Positions 7,238-16,932 of a stretch of DNA of 64,000 nt are shown here, piece after piece. The stretch's first letter is position 1, and the number at the start of each line of letters is the position of its first letter. The DNA is from an uncultured Flavobacteriales bacterium (GTDB taxonomy: Bacteria; Bacteroidota; Bacteroidia; Flavobacteriales_G; Salibacteraceae), in assembly GCA_913062955.1 (NCBI GenBank), contig CAJXZP010000007.1, positions 29,609 through 93,608 of the forward strand, given 5' to 3'. The translations under genes and the position numbers were made by a program. The notes under the pieces were generated by a model that worked only from the letters and a program-made list of their open reading frames with translations, had not been told where the DNA came from and searched no databases.

Positions 7238-9265
7238 TTATTTTTCTAAACCTGCGCGATGCAATAAGGCATCTACTTTGGGTTGACGACCTCTAAATCT
7301 TTCATACAGGACCGATGGATGTTCACTTCCCCCTGCACTTAAAACATGATCGTAAAAACTTTGAGCCACTTCTTGATTAAAGATGCCTTTTTCTTTAAAC
7401 AATTCAAATGCATCGGCATCTAGTACCTCTGCCCATTTGTAACTGTAATACCCGGAAGAATATCCGCCTTTAAAAATATGCGCAAACTGACAACTGGTAC
7501 TAGCCCCTTCTATTTTGGGCAATAAGGAAGTTTTATCCAATACCGATTTTTCAAAATCAAAAACAGATTCTGTCACCTCACTATTTAATGTATGCCATCC
7601 CATATCCAAATACCCAAAGCTCATTTGGCGCATGGTATTATATCCTTCCAAGAACTGTTGCGATTTCACAATTTTTTCAATTTCTTGATCTGGAATTAAC
7701 TCTTTAGAATTGTGGTGACGTGCAAAGAATTCTAACGCTTCTTTTTCGTAACACCAGTTCTCTAAGATTTGAGAAGGTAACTCCACAAAATCCCAAAAAA
7801 CACTTGTTCCACTTACACTTGGATACGTACATTCCGAAGACATTCCATGTAATGCATGACCAAACTCATGAAACAAAGTGGTCACCTCGTTAAAGGTTAG
7901 TAATGTAGGTTGTAAGGCAGTTGGTTTGGAGAAATTACACACAATTGAAATATGTGGACGATAGTTCTTCCCAGCACGTTTATGCTGCCCTTTGAATGAA
8001 GTCATCCAGGCACCTTGACGTTTTCCTGTACGAGGAAAGAAATCGGCATAGAAATATGCTTTATGGTTGCCATCGCGATCTTTCACCTCATAGGTTAAAA
8101 CATCCTCGTGGTAAACTTCAATATCATCTCGTAGTTCAAAATCGTATCCGTAGAGAATTCGAGCTACATTAAACACCCCATTAATCGTGTTATTTAACTC
8201 AAAGTAAGGCTTAATTTTTTCTTCGTCTAAATTGAGTTCTTTCTTCTTTAATTTTTCGGCATAATAATTAAAATCCCAAGCTTTCAATTCTTCAATTCCA
8301 TCTTCTTTTGCTAAATCAGCGACCCGCTTTACATCTGCTTCAGCAGCCGGCTTGGCCTTTTGAAGCATATCATCCATAAAGTCAGTGACTACTGTTGCAC
8401 TTTGCGCCATTCTACGTTCCAATACATAATCCGCATGCGAGTTGTACCCCAATAAATTGGCTCGTTTCAAACGTAAATGGGCAATTTCTTTAACGATATC
8501 CTGGTTATCAAACTCATCCCCTTTACATGCTTTGGTAGCTGATGCCATGTAAAGCGTTTCACGCAAATCTCTTCTTGAAGAATATTTCATAAAGGGCAAA
8601 AAGCTGGGGTATTGTAAATTGATGACCCACTTATCTTCATCCCCAGTCTCTATAGCTGTTTGAGCGGCATAATCTATGGCACTTTGAGGTAAACCCTCTA
8701 GGTCTGTTTCTCCATGAAGTACCATTTTATAACTATTGGTTTCGGCCAAAACATTCTCTCCAAATTGAAGCGAAGTACTGGATAACTTCTCATCAATAGC
8801 TCTCAATTCTGTTTTCTGCGCCTCCTCTAATAAGGCACCATTTCGAGCAAAACCTAAATACGTTTTCTCTAAAACGGTGCGTTGTTCTTCCGTTAAGCTT
8901 TCAGAGTCTTTTGAATCCCATACGTTCTTTACCCGTTCAAACAAAGCCGGGTTCATGGCCACATCATTTCCGTAAGCGGTGAGCTTAGCCGAAAACTCAG
9001 GAGCCATCGCTTGAATTTCATCCGTGGTTTCTGCCGAATTCAGATTAAAAAAGATACTAGATAACTCATTTATATCCGACCCAACAAACTCCAATTTTTC
9101 AATGGTATTGTCAAAATTAGGCCTTTCGGATTGCGCTAAAATTTCTTCTAATTCTGCGTTAGCTATTTTAATGCCCTTTTCAAGCTGCACTATAAACGTA
9201 CTGATATCCAGTGAATTAAATTTAATCAATTCTTGTTCAGTGACTTTAGTTACATGTAAACTCAT
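7238..9265 (-). CDS. M3 family metallopeptidase (oligopeptidase A / peptidyl-dipeptidase Dcp type)
   Basis: Cytosolic zinc peptidase that trims short peptides. At 675 residues it has the normal size of the thimet-oligopeptidase family. The zinc motif is LFHEFGHALHGM near residue 465, with the third ligand glutamate in FVELPSQILENW about 25 residues on, and the late substrate-binding tyrosine region GGYSSGYYSYKWAE is present. There is no signal peptide, so a cytoplasmic role in peptide turnover is expected. It is monocistronic, ending at a strong terminator. The start at 9263-9265 is the only ATG near the expected N-terminus. Confidence 0.94.
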   Translation of the reverse strand: MSLHVTKVTEQELIKFNSLDISTFIVQLEKGIKIANAELEEILAQSERPNFDNTIEKLEFVGSDINELSSIFFNLNSAETTDEIQAMAPEFSAKLTAYGNDVAMNPALFERVKNVWDSKDSESLTEEQRTVLEKTYLGFARNGALLEEAQKTELRAIDEKLSSTSLQFGENVLAETNSYKMVLHGETDLEGLPQSAIDYAAQTAIETGDEDKWVINLQYPSFLPFMKYSSRRDLRETLYMASATKACKGDEFDNQDIVKEIAHLRLKRANLLGYNSHADYVLERRMAQSATVVTDFMDDMLQKAKPAAEADVKRVADLAKEDGIEELKAWDFNYYAEKLKKKELNLDEEKIKPYFELNNTINGVFNVARILYGYDFELRDDIEVYHEDVLTYEVKDRDGNHKAYFYADFFPRTGKRQGAWMTSFKGQHKRAGKNYRPHISIVCNFSKPTALQPTLLTFNEVTTLFHEFGHALHGMSSECTYPSVSGTSVFWDFVELPSQILENWCYEKEALEFFARHHNSKELIPDQEIEKIVKSQQFLEGYNTMRQMSFGYLDMGWHTLNSEVTESVFDFEKSVLDKTSLLPKIEGASTSCQFAHIFKGGYSSGYYSYKWAEVLDADAFELFKEKGIFNQEVAQSFYDHVLSAGGSEHPSVLYERFRGRQPKVDALLHRAGLEK

Positions 9266-9375
9266 ACAAATATCATTTTTTAGTCCTTTTGCTCCATGTA
9301 GTTTTACATCGTTGAAAAGGAAGAATACAAAGAAATCAATCTTTCACCAAAAAACTTAGTATCCTAGGAAATAAA

Positions 9376-9684
9376 AAGCACCCTAGTGTAATTATTGGAA
9401 GAGGAACCGGAGGAATCATGGTAGCAGCCCAATTAAAACGTGCCAATAGCAGTTTAGACATTGCCATTATTGACCCGCCCACACTCCTTTTTACCCACCA
9501 ACGAATACTTTGGTAGGGGCAGGTTTAATGGAATATGAAGACACTCTAAAAGCAGAAAAAAAATTAATTCCAAGGGGAGTGACTTGGATCCAAGAAAAAG
9601 TGAATACTATTGAAACGCAAAGGTGAGTTACCCGATGTGGATTTTAAAACGCAACAGGTTTCGATTTCGGAGCCTTTTTCATGA
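9376..9684 (+). pseudogene. Remnant of an SQR-like FAD/NAD(P) oxidoreductase
   Basis: Two frames carry the start of a flavin disulfide-reductase-like protein. The first (9379-9513) reads PSVIIGRGTGGIMVAAQLKR then LDIAIIDPP, a dinucleotide-binding motif in which the third position of GxG has become arginine. After a small indel the second frame (about 9507-9626) reads NTLVGAGLMEYEDTLKAEKK and PRGVTWIQEKVNTI, as in the N-terminus of sulfide:quinone oxidoreductases. A stop ends this at 9624-9626, and a possible third piece runs to 9684. Only about 100 of the expected 400 or more residues remain. With TauE and rhodanese nearby it suggests a lost sulfide-oxidation function. Confidence 0.68.
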
Positions 9685-9863
9685 TCTATTGAAATAGTTT
9701 CCATTAACCATTTTCATCAGGACCATTTTTGTATACAACTCTACCCTAACAATACCCAATACAGAATCTACCTTTCCATAATAATTTCGACTTTCGAAAA
9801 CGAAAATCATCCACATTCGTATTCCTGTATTTCTAAGGTCGAACTTACCGTTTTTACGAGATT

Positions 9864-9905
9864 TGGACTGGCTACAATTATGATTGTAGCCAGTCCATTT
9901 TATTC
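9864..9905 (+). terminator. Strong hairpin, probable terminator
   Basis: TGGACTGGCTACAAT (9864-9878), loop TATG, ATTGTAGCCAGTCCA (9883-9897), followed by TTTTATTCTT. A 15-bp perfect stem with a T-tract reads as a plus-strand terminator, though no intact plus-strand gene ends here; it may have served the broken oxidoreductase gene. Confidence 0.65.
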
Positions 9906-10083
9906 TTCTCAATAATAATAGCCCTGGTATTTTAGGCTCTATACAAATCCATCAACCACCCGTCCAACGACCCAACTCCTTAGTAAGTATAAATACCTGA
10001 TTTGCAAACACCTACTTAATACCCTCTTGTATTTAGATATGGTTTTAGTATATATTTGATATTAGTAGATAATTGAAAGCGAA

Positions 10084-10109
10084 TACTTTAAAGTAATGAC
10101 TGCGCAGTC
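10084..10109. promoter_or_regulatory. Two adjacent 12-bp palindromes, possible operator
   Basis: TACTTTAAAGTA (10084-10095) and GACTGCGCAGTC (10098-10109) are both perfect palindromes, 2 bases apart, ending 54 bases before the start of the gene at 10164. Their position fits an operator or protein-binding site; no regulator is identified. Confidence 0.35.
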
Positions 10110-10163
10110 CTGAACCTCGTAATCCGTTATTTAATCATATAATAATTTTTTAAGAACTTTTTT

Positions 10164-13100
10164 ATGAATTTAAATGTAATGACTCGTGTCATGAGCAAGG
10201 GCTTGGCTATGGGAATAATTCTCTCTAGCTCCGCAGTATTTGGGCAGAGTTTCATTGAAAAAATCAATGAAGACAATATCGATTTTTATCAAGTAAGAAC
10301 AGCAACAGAAGCCTATTTCGATACCGTAGGACGCGGACAAGGAACAGGCTATAAATTATTCAAACGATGGGAACACCATGCATTCACCCGTCTTCAATCC
10401 GATGGAAAGGTACAAAACATACAAACGACCTCCGCGGCTTTAACTACTAGCCGAACATCTGGAAGAGCATTTAGCGGAAGCTGGTCAGAAATGGGCCCCA
10501 TGGCATGGACCAACACCGCAGGTTATAATCCTGGAGTGGGTCGGGTCACAGCTATCTCTGTTGAGGCGACCAGTCAAAATATCATTTATGTCGGGTCACC
10601 AGGTGGTGGATTGTGGAAATCAACCAATGCAGGGAGTTCCTGGACTCCGAAAGGGGATTTATTTGACAACATGACCATTTGGGGAGTCACTATAGACCCG
10701 AGTAACTCCAACACGGTATACGTTGGAAATGATGCCGGAGATTTATATAAAAGCACCGATGGCGGGACTACCTTTTCCATTATTATGAATCAATCTTCTG
10801 GAAGGGTCTTTAATATACTGGTGCATCCCACAAATTCTAACATCATGCATGTGGCCGTTCGGGGTAACGGTCTTTTCCGAACTACGGATGGCGGATCTAC
10901 CTGGTCGGAAGTGATCACGGTGGATGTGGAAGATGTTATTTACAAACCGGGAAGTACCTCAACGATGTACGCTTGTGGAGGTAGATTCTATAAATCTACG
11001 GATAGCGGAGCTTCATGGACGGAAATAACCAGTGGATTCAGCTCCACTGAACGGATGAAGTTGGCGGTTAGTTCTGCCAACAGCAGCTATGTATACGTGG
11101 TTCAAAAAATGGGTGGAAACTTTGGTTATTTGTATCGCTCTACCGACAGTGGAACTAATTTTTCTATTCGTATAGATCATACTACAGCTCCTGAATACAT
11201 TGGAAACCAAGCGTCACGTGACATGGCCATTGCGGTGAGTCATACCAATGCAGAAGAAGTTCATATTGGTGGTTTTAATATGTACAAATCCACCAATGGT
11301 GGAACTGCCTTTACCCAAGAATGTGATTGGTATTTCCCAAATACGACTGGTGGGGGTGGAAGCTACGCCTATGTGCATGCGGATATTGAAGTGATGTTTT
11401 ATTTAAATGGAAACATCTACGTAGGTTCTGATGGTGGTATATTTAAAAGTAGCAATGCGGGTAGTTCATTTTCTGATCTATCTACCGGACTTGGTGTGCA
11501 TCAATTTTACAGAATTAACTGTTCATTGACCGACAAGAATCGGGTGATTGGTGGTGCCCAAGATAATGGCACCAATGTGATGAGTACATCAGCACATTCA
11601 TGGGTTCATATGATGGGTGCTGATGGAATGGATTGTGCGGTACATCCGACCAATTCAAACATTGTATTTGGATGTACGCAATATGGCGGCATGGTAAAAT
11701 CCACCAATGGAGGAACCACCCGTACTTCAATGGTTACTCCGCCAGAAAATGGAAGTGGCAATTGGGTGACGCCCATTGCGATTGATGCCAACAATGGGAA
11801 CCGAATTTATGCCGGATACCAGGAATTGTACCGACACGATAACTTAGCCTCCAGTGGTAGCTGGGTTACTGTTTCTTCCGGAATTACGTTTAACGCAAAA
11901 CTGAGAAACATTGAATTGGCTCCTTCAAACAGCAATGTTATTTACGTATCGACTACTTCGGGTTTATATAAATCTTCGAATATTTTAGATGCAACTCCTA
12001 CTTGGACCACCTTAACAGGTATTAGTGGAACCATGAATGATATTGCGGTAGATCCGTACGATGAAGATCGTGTGGTGGTGGTTACCTCTTTTGGAAATGT
12101 GTATGAGTCTACCGATGGTGGTGCTTCTTGGACTAACATCAATACCGGTTTACCAAGTGGCGCCAAAACTTCGTGTGCCTTGGATCGTTCCGCCAACAAA
12201 GGAATCTATGTTTCTATTGATGGAGCAGTATATTTCACCAACAATACGACCTCTGGTTGGGAGCCATTTTCAACGAGTTTACCGATGGTAGACACCGAAG
12301 AATTGGAGCTTTTTTATGGGGCGGCTGGTGAAAATCGTTTACGCATAGGAACCTATGGTCGTGGTCTGTGGGAGTCCACTTTATTTGATGACGCAGAAGA
12401 TGGCGGATCTAGTAGTGGATTAGCGTGTAGCAGTACGTTTACCACATTCCCATACACCGAAAGTTTTGAATCAGGAACGGGCATGTGGAGCCAAGGCTCC
12501 GGAGATGATGCCGAATGGACCCGGCAAACGGGAATCACGGGATCAACCGGTACTGGACCAACCAGTGCCGTTGACGGAAGCTATTACATGTACTTTGAAG
12601 TTTCCTCTCCCAATTACCCATCAAAAACAACTTTATTGGAGTCGGATTGTTTCAATTTAAGCAGTCTACCCAATCCTGTATTGACCTTCCAGTACCATAT
12701 GCTTGGTGCTACAGTAGGTTCATTGGATTTGGAAGTAACCCAAGATGACATAACGTGGACCAGTCTATGGAGCATCTCTGCTGATCAAGGAAGCGCGTGG
12801 ACAGAAGCATCTATTAATTTAAGTGCCTATACCTCTGGTAAAGTGAAGTTTCGTTTTAGAGCCGTTTCAGGATCCAGTTTTACGGGTGATATTGCGATTG
12901 ATAAACTGAACATCGATAGTGATGGAATTACGTGTAGTACCACGGTTAGTTCCTATCCATACAATGAAAGTTTTGAATCTGGATTAGGAGGCTGGAATAA
13001 CGTATCCGGTGACGATGCCGATTGGACCCGACATACTGGATCCACAGGATCTACCAATACAGGACCTACCGCTGCATCTGACGGGTCGTATTACATGTAT

Positions 13101-14561
13101 TTTGAAGTTTCCTCACCTAACTTCCCGACCAAAAGAACCTTTTTGGAATCCAACTGTTTTAATTTAAACAGTGTGAGTAATCCTGAGTTGAGTTTTGATT
13201 ACAACATGTATGGAGCTACGGTAGGGAGCTTAGATTTGGAAGTGAGCTATAATGGGGTGACATGGACTTCGATATGGAATGCATCTGCCGATCAAGGCAC
13301 CGATTGGTTAAGCGCTTCTGTAAATATAAATGCCTACAGCTCCTCCACCGTGAAGTTCCGTTTTAATGCCCTTTCCGGATCCAGTTATACGGGTGATATT
13401 GCGATTGATAAACTGAATATATCTCAGGGAAGTGCGCTTGCTTGTGCTTCTACCATCAATTCATTCCCCTATTCTGAGGGCTTTGAATCAGGAATAGGCA
13501 CATGGAACCAAGTAAGCGGTGATGATGCGGACTGGACCAACAAAACCGGCACTACTCCATCTTCTGGAACCGGCCCAACGGCTGCAGCCGAGGGTTCATA
13601 TTATATGTATTATGAAGTTTCTTCACCGAACTACCCGACCAAGACGACCTATATGGAGTCGGCATGTTTTGATCTCTCTACGGTTTCCAATCCGCTGCTC
13701 ACTTTCCAATATCATATGTTGGGTACAAGTATAGGCACGTTGGCTTTGGAAGCATCCACAGACGGAACGACATGGACTTCCCTATGGACTCTTTCAGGAG
13801 ATCAAGGAACTGCATGGTTGTCGGCAAGTGTCAGTTTAAACGCCTATACTTCAACAACGGTTAAACTTCGATTTACAGGAACTTCGTCCACGAGTTGGGC
13901 AGGAGATTTATGTGTGGATGACCTCCTGATTGCAACAGCTCCAATTACTTCATCCTCACAAATGTGCATGAGTTTAGACATTGATTTTGATCAAAATCCG
14001 GGAGAAATTTCTTGGGAAATCAGACAAGATGGAAAAGTGATTCAGGCCAGTGGAGATTACTCCAGTTTACCCAGAGGAAGTTCGATTCAGGAAGAAATTT
14101 GTGTACCAACCGATTGTTTTGAATTCCTCATTATGGATAGTCAAGGAAATGGTTTGTGTTGTCATAACGGAATTGGGAACTATTCTTTACGCAATATGAA
14201 CCAAGAAATAATTCTGGAAGGAAGTGATTTCACCTCTTCTAGAAGTTATCAAATTTGTGAAGGTGAACAAACGGAAACACTGAGCTCCAATGGTGATACG
14301 CCAATAGTAAAAGCGAATATTTCTATTTTCCCGAATCCGGCAAATTCCATCATCCACGTACAAATGCCGACCAAGGGCGAAACGATTGGATTGGATTTGT
14401 ATGATTTGAGTGGAAGAAAGGTTTTATCCCAATCCTTTGATACTGCGGAAGGTTTAAACCTCTTCAAATTGAATGTGGAACATCTTGCTGCAGGAACGTA
14501 TGTTCTTCAAATAACACAAGACAAAGCGCAAACAACAGAACGCATTGTATTGCAACATTAG
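10164..14561 (+). CDS. Giant secreted beta-propeller (BNR/sortilin-like) protein with three MAM-like repeats and T9SS type-A sorting domain
   Basis: 1465 residues. A signal peptide covers about residues 1-28 (ending SSAVFGQ). Residues about 90-740 are a beta-propeller of BNR/VPS10 type: the blade motif S-T-D-G-G-x-x-W/F (KSTDGGTTFS, RTTDGGSTWSE, ESTDGGASWTN) recurs. Three tandem domains of about 170 residues follow, starting near 753, 921 and 1091, each with FESG...W, DDA(E/D)WT, GSYYMYFEVSSPN and ESDCFNL; they resemble MAM-type jelly rolls. Residues about 1265-1375 form a cysteine-rich domain (FLIMDSQGNGLCCHNGIGNY). The C-terminus (1383-1465) is a type-A sorting domain (IFPNPANSII, GTYVLQITQD). 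It should be exported through Sec, then T9SS, to the cell surface. Ligand unknown. Confidence 0.88.
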   Translation: MNLNVMTRVMSKGLAMGIILSSSAVFGQSFIEKINEDNIDFYQVRTATEAYFDTVGRGQGTGYKLFKRWEHHAFTRLQSDGKVQNIQTTSAALTTSRTSGRAFSGSWSEMGPMAWTNTAGYNPGVGRVTAISVEATSQNIIYVGSPGGGLWKSTNAGSSWTPKGDLFDNMTIWGVTIDPSNSNTVYVGNDAGDLYKSTDGGTTFSIIMNQSSGRVFNILVHPTNSNIMHVAVRGNGLFRTTDGGSTWSEVITVDVEDVIYKPGSTSTMYACGGRFYKSTDSGASWTEITSGFSSTERMKLAVSSANSSYVYVVQKMGGNFGYLYRSTDSGTNFSIRIDHTTAPEYIGNQASRDMAIAVSHTNAEEVHIGGFNMYKSTNGGTAFTQECDWYFPNTTGGGGSYAYVHADIEVMFYLNGNIYVGSDGGIFKSSNAGSSFSDLSTGLGVHQFYRINCSLTDKNRVIGGAQDNGTNVMSTSAHSWVHMMGADGMDCAVHPTNSNIVFGCTQYGGMVKSTNGGTTRTSMVTPPENGSGNWVTPIAIDANNGNRIYAGYQELYRHDNLASSGSWVTVSSGITFNAKLRNIELAPSNSNVIYVSTTSGLYKSSNILDATPTWTTLTGISGTMNDIAVDPYDEDRVVVVTSFGNVYESTDGGASWTNINTGLPSGAKTSCALDRSANKGIYVSIDGAVYFTNNTTSGWEPFSTSLPMVDTEELELFYGAAGENRLRIGTYGRGLWESTLFDDAEDGGSSSGLACSSTFTTFPYTESFESGTGMWSQGSGDDAEWTRQTGITGSTGTGPTSAVDGSYYMYFEVSSPNYPSKTTLLESDCFNLSSLPNPVLTFQYHMLGATVGSLDLEVTQDDITWTSLWSISADQGSAWTEASINLSAYTSGKVKFRFRAVSGSSFTGDIAIDKLNIDSDGITCSTTVSSYPYNESFESGLGGWNNVSGDDADWTRHTGSTGSTNTGPTAASDGSYYMYFEVSSPNFPTKRTFLESNCFNLNSVSNPELSFDYNMYGATVGSLDLEVSYNGVTWTSIWNASADQGTDWLSASVNINAYSSSTVKFRFNALSGSSYTGDIAIDKLNISQGSALACASTINSFPYSEGFESGIGTWNQVSGDDADWTNKTGTTPSSGTGPTAAAEGSYYMYYEVSSPNYPTKTTYMESACFDLSTVSNPLLTFQYHMLGTSIGTLALEASTDGTTWTSLWTLSGDQGTAWLSASVSLNAYTSTTVKLRFTGTSSTSWAGDLCVDDLLIATAPITSSSQMCMSLDIDFDQNPGEISWEIRQDGKVIQASGDYSSLPRGSSIQEEICVPTDCFEFLIMDSQGNGLCCHNGIGNYSLRNMNQEIILEGSDFTSSRSYQICEGEQTETLSSNGDTPIVKANISIFPNPANSIIHVQMPTKGETIGLDLYDLSGRKVLSQSFDTAEGLNLFKLNVEHLAAGTYVLQITQDKAQTTERIVLQH
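12420..13950 (+). repeat. Three tandem ~510-bp repeats inside the giant T9SS gene
   Basis: The MAM-like domains are encoded by units starting near 12420, 12929 and 13438, spaced about 509 bases. Between units 1 and 2 a 41-base stretch ending in ATTGCGATTGATAAACTGAA (12870-12910 and 13377-13417) differs at one base only, pointing to recent duplication or gene conversion. Unit 3 is more diverged. Confidence 0.85.
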
Positions 14562-14583
14562 GTTTCAATAACTCCATGAATGT

Positions 14584-14619
14584 AAAAGCCACTTCCAAAT
14601 ATTTGGAAGTGGCTTTTTA
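14584..14619 (+). terminator. Terminator of the giant T9SS gene
   Basis: AAAAGCCACTTCCAAAT (14584-14600) pairs without a loop-breaking mismatch with ATTTGGAAGTGGCTTTT (14601-14617), followed by TTAT; 23 bases after the stop codon. Confidence 0.92.
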
Positions 14620-14868
14620 TTTGCACCTCCTGACGCCCCCTACAAATTCACAAATTTGTTATTTCAAAAACATCAAATTTTAGGTTCTTAGAATAAGAGA
14701 AATTCGCCATCCCCATTATACTCTCACATCACCCAAAGTAAAACCAATAGAAAATCAATTCCCAAGCACACCTCGTCAATTCATCCTTGTCATTCTGAAG
14801 TTCATCGGAAATCCATTTTAATCGCCTCTTTTTAGGTGGAAATTTGTCCTTCACAAAAACGAAAAAAC
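14620..14868. other. Intergenic region without visible genes
   Basis: AT-rich spacer between two T9SS cargo genes. I see no RNA gene, repeat or clear promoter box in it. Confidence 0.4.
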
Positions 14869-15795
14869 ATGATTTTAAAATGTCTCCCTCTTTTTATTGG
14901 TTTATCTTTCAGTTTAACCAGCTTTTCACAATGTTTAATACCCAATGGCACATTCGAAAACTTTGATACCATAAACGCACGTGGATTATCTGGGCCGGTT
15001 ACCTACTTACTTCCGCAAGAATGGCTGGAGAGCCCAATAGCGAATATCTTTTCCAGATTTGTCACGGGAACAGGGTTCTTTAATAAGTATACCGGAAATG
15101 ATGCGAATGGAAATGCATTACTAATCACACGATCTCACCCCGGAGAATTTCTAAACCAAAATAATGGGTATATCCGTTTTGAATGTAATCAGGTACCGGA
15201 TAAACTCACCGGAAGAATTAAGTTCTCCGGTTCCAGTAACCGCCATCTTGGCCAAGAGGATAATTTTACAATGGGTGTCTTTTTCTCCACCGTAATGGAT
15301 ACGCTCACCAAACAAGAACTTCAGACAAGTACATTTCCAGCTAGAACCCACTATTTTTCAACCGATGTCCCGATGGAAACATTTACCCATTTTGAGATTG
15401 ATTTATCCGACTTTCAAACCACGGGAGATACCTATTCCTATTTTAGCATCCTGATCCAAATGGAACAAACCAACAACCTTAGTTTTCAACCAGAATACGC
15501 CACTGCGGTGTTAGACGATCTTCAATTTGAATACAGTACGGTATCTATAGAAGAGGATATAGAACCAACAAATTTGGTTCGAATTTACCCAAACCCAGTT
15601 CAAAATGAACTTTTCATTGAAAATTACCTGGGTAAAAAAATGACCACAATAGAAATAATAGATCAAACCGGAAGAACAGTCATTCAACCCTATACATTCC
15701 CAATAAACACGAACAGTCTATCCACTGGCGTGTATTTTTTGAGAATATCAACAGAAAGAGGTGAAATACACACCCATAAATTTATTAAGGATTAA
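14869..15795 (+). CDS. Secreted protein with T9SS type-A sorting domain
   Basis: 308 residues from the ATG at 14869, which gives the signal peptide MILKCLPLFIGLSFSLTSFS; the frame stays open to a GTG at 14836 but that extension would bury the signal. The body (residues about 20-220) is beta-rich and begins CLIPNGTFENFDT, as in the carbohydrate-binding-like beta-sandwiches often found on T9SS cargo. Residues about 225-308 are a type-A sorting domain (VRIYPNPVQNELFIENYLG, TGVYFLRIST, HKFIKD). Function of the body unknown. It follows the giant propeller gene on the same strand but beyond a strong terminator. Confidence 0.78.
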   Translation: MILKCLPLFIGLSFSLTSFSQCLIPNGTFENFDTINARGLSGPVTYLLPQEWLESPIANIFSRFVTGTGFFNKYTGNDANGNALLITRSHPGEFLNQNNGYIRFECNQVPDKLTGRIKFSGSSNRHLGQEDNFTMGVFFSTVMDTLTKQELQTSTFPARTHYFSTDVPMETFTHFEIDLSDFQTTGDTYSYFSILIQMEQTNNLSFQPEYATAVLDDLQFEYSTVSIEEDIEPTNLVRIYPNPVQNELFIENYLGKKMTTIEIIDQTGRTVIQPYTFPINTNSLSTGVYFLRISTERGEIHTHKFIKD

Positions 15796-15888
15796 TACCC
15801 ATTATTATTTTACGGGAGCAAGATATTCCTAAGAAATTGGATTTTCTTTGCCCCGTATTTTTTTTTAAAAATAAAAAGATAAAGGACA

Positions 15889-16932
15889 TTGGAAAAGTTG
15901 ACATTAAAACAGTTTTTAAGTTGGAGATTACTAGGTATCATTGGCCTCTATGCCATCGTACATCAGTTCAATGAAAAGATTGGGCACTGGTACTATTCTT
16001 CGGTTCCTGTATCCTACAATTTGGAGTCTATTTCATTACTTTTTCTAAATTTCATCGATATTCTTATTATTGTATGCTTTGCATTTTACATTATTAGATG
16101 GCTAAATTCCATTTTATCATGGTCTGCTAAAGATCTTTTTTTTCGGCTCATCGTTGAAATCATACTTTTCACCCTAGTTAGTACCACGTGGCTTGTTTTT
16201 TCTAACGGTATACATACTTACCTAAAAGTGGGTTATATTCTCCGGCTTCGTGACGTTATTATGGTAGGTGCCACGGGCACCATCGTCAATTTTATAATGG
16301 TGCCTATTGTGGAGTTATCCTTTATGTTACATTCTAAACACCATGCTGAAATCAGTACCAAACAACTTCAAATTAGCAATGAAAAGTTTAAGTACGAAAT
16401 TCTAAAGAATCAAATCAATCCACATTTTCTATTCAATAGTTTGAGCGTACTCAATTCGCTTATCACCATTGATGCCGTAAGGGCCAAGGAATTCACCTAC
16501 AATTTTTCAAATGTACTTCGGCATGTGTTAGAGTTTAGAGATACGGATTCCATTACTTTAGAAGACGAGAAAATTTTTCTTGACCAATATATTTTCTTAC
16601 TCAAAACAAGATTTGGGTCTGCATTTAAAGTGGACCTTGACATTCCCAACGCTCTGGCTCAAAAACAAATTCTGCCAATGGTGTTGCAATTACTCCTAGA
16701 AAACGTAATAAAACACAACGAAATTTTGGAAGCAAACCCTATGATTGTCCAGATTAAAGCTCAGGAAAGTGGCATCTCCATTTCCAACCCTATTCAATTA
16801 AAATCCAGCATTTCTTCTTGGGGTATTGGACTTGAAAACATACGTAAAAGATATGCGAGTATGGGGCTGAGCGTTTCTGTACAAAAGGATCAGGGCACCT
16901 TCCATATTTTCATTCCATACATTCAACACTAA
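15889..16932 (+). CDS. LytS/YehU-type membrane sensor histidine kinase
   Basis: 347 residues starting at a TTG. Four hydrophobic segments lie within residues about 12-155. They are followed by the PF06580 kinase region with its phospho-acceptor box NQINPHFLFNSLS (His at residue 179) and an ATPase domain of the HATPase_c type (LLLENVIKHNE as the N box, WGIGLENIRKRY as the G box). There is no extracytoplasmic sensor domain beyond the membrane segments. The stop overlaps the ATG of the LytTR regulator by one base, so this is a co-translated two-component pair of the kind common in Bacteroidota. Confidence 0.9.
   Translation: MEKLTLKQFLSWRLLGIIGLYAIVHQFNEKIGHWYYSSVPVSYNLESISLLFLNFIDILIIVCFAFYIIRWLNSILSWSAKDLFFRLIVEIILFTLVSTTWLVFSNGIHTYLKVGYILRLRDVIMVGATGTIVNFIMVPIVELSFMLHSKHHAEISTKQLQISNEKFKYEILKNQINPHFLFNSLSVLNSLITIDAVRAKEFTYNFSNVLRHVLEFRDTDSITLEDEKIFLDQYIFLLKTRFGSAFKVDLDIPNALAQKQILPMVLQLLLENVIKHNEILEANPMIVQIKAQESGISISNPIQLKSSISSWGIGLENIRKRYASMGLSVSVQKDQGTFHIFIPYIQH

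Larger units (their letters stand above)
9685..10163. other. Intergenic region before the giant T9SS protein
   Basis: No convincing gene. It holds a 15-bp perfect hairpin at 9864-9897 and two perfect 12-bp palindromes at 10084-10095 and 10098-10109, listed separately. A 77-codon minus-strand frame at 9679-9912 runs through the hairpin and resembles no family. Confidence 0.5.

Noticed and set aside
9679..9912. 77-codon minus-strand open frame
   Set aside because: It reads straight through the arms of a perfect hairpin terminator, has odd composition and no recognisable family.
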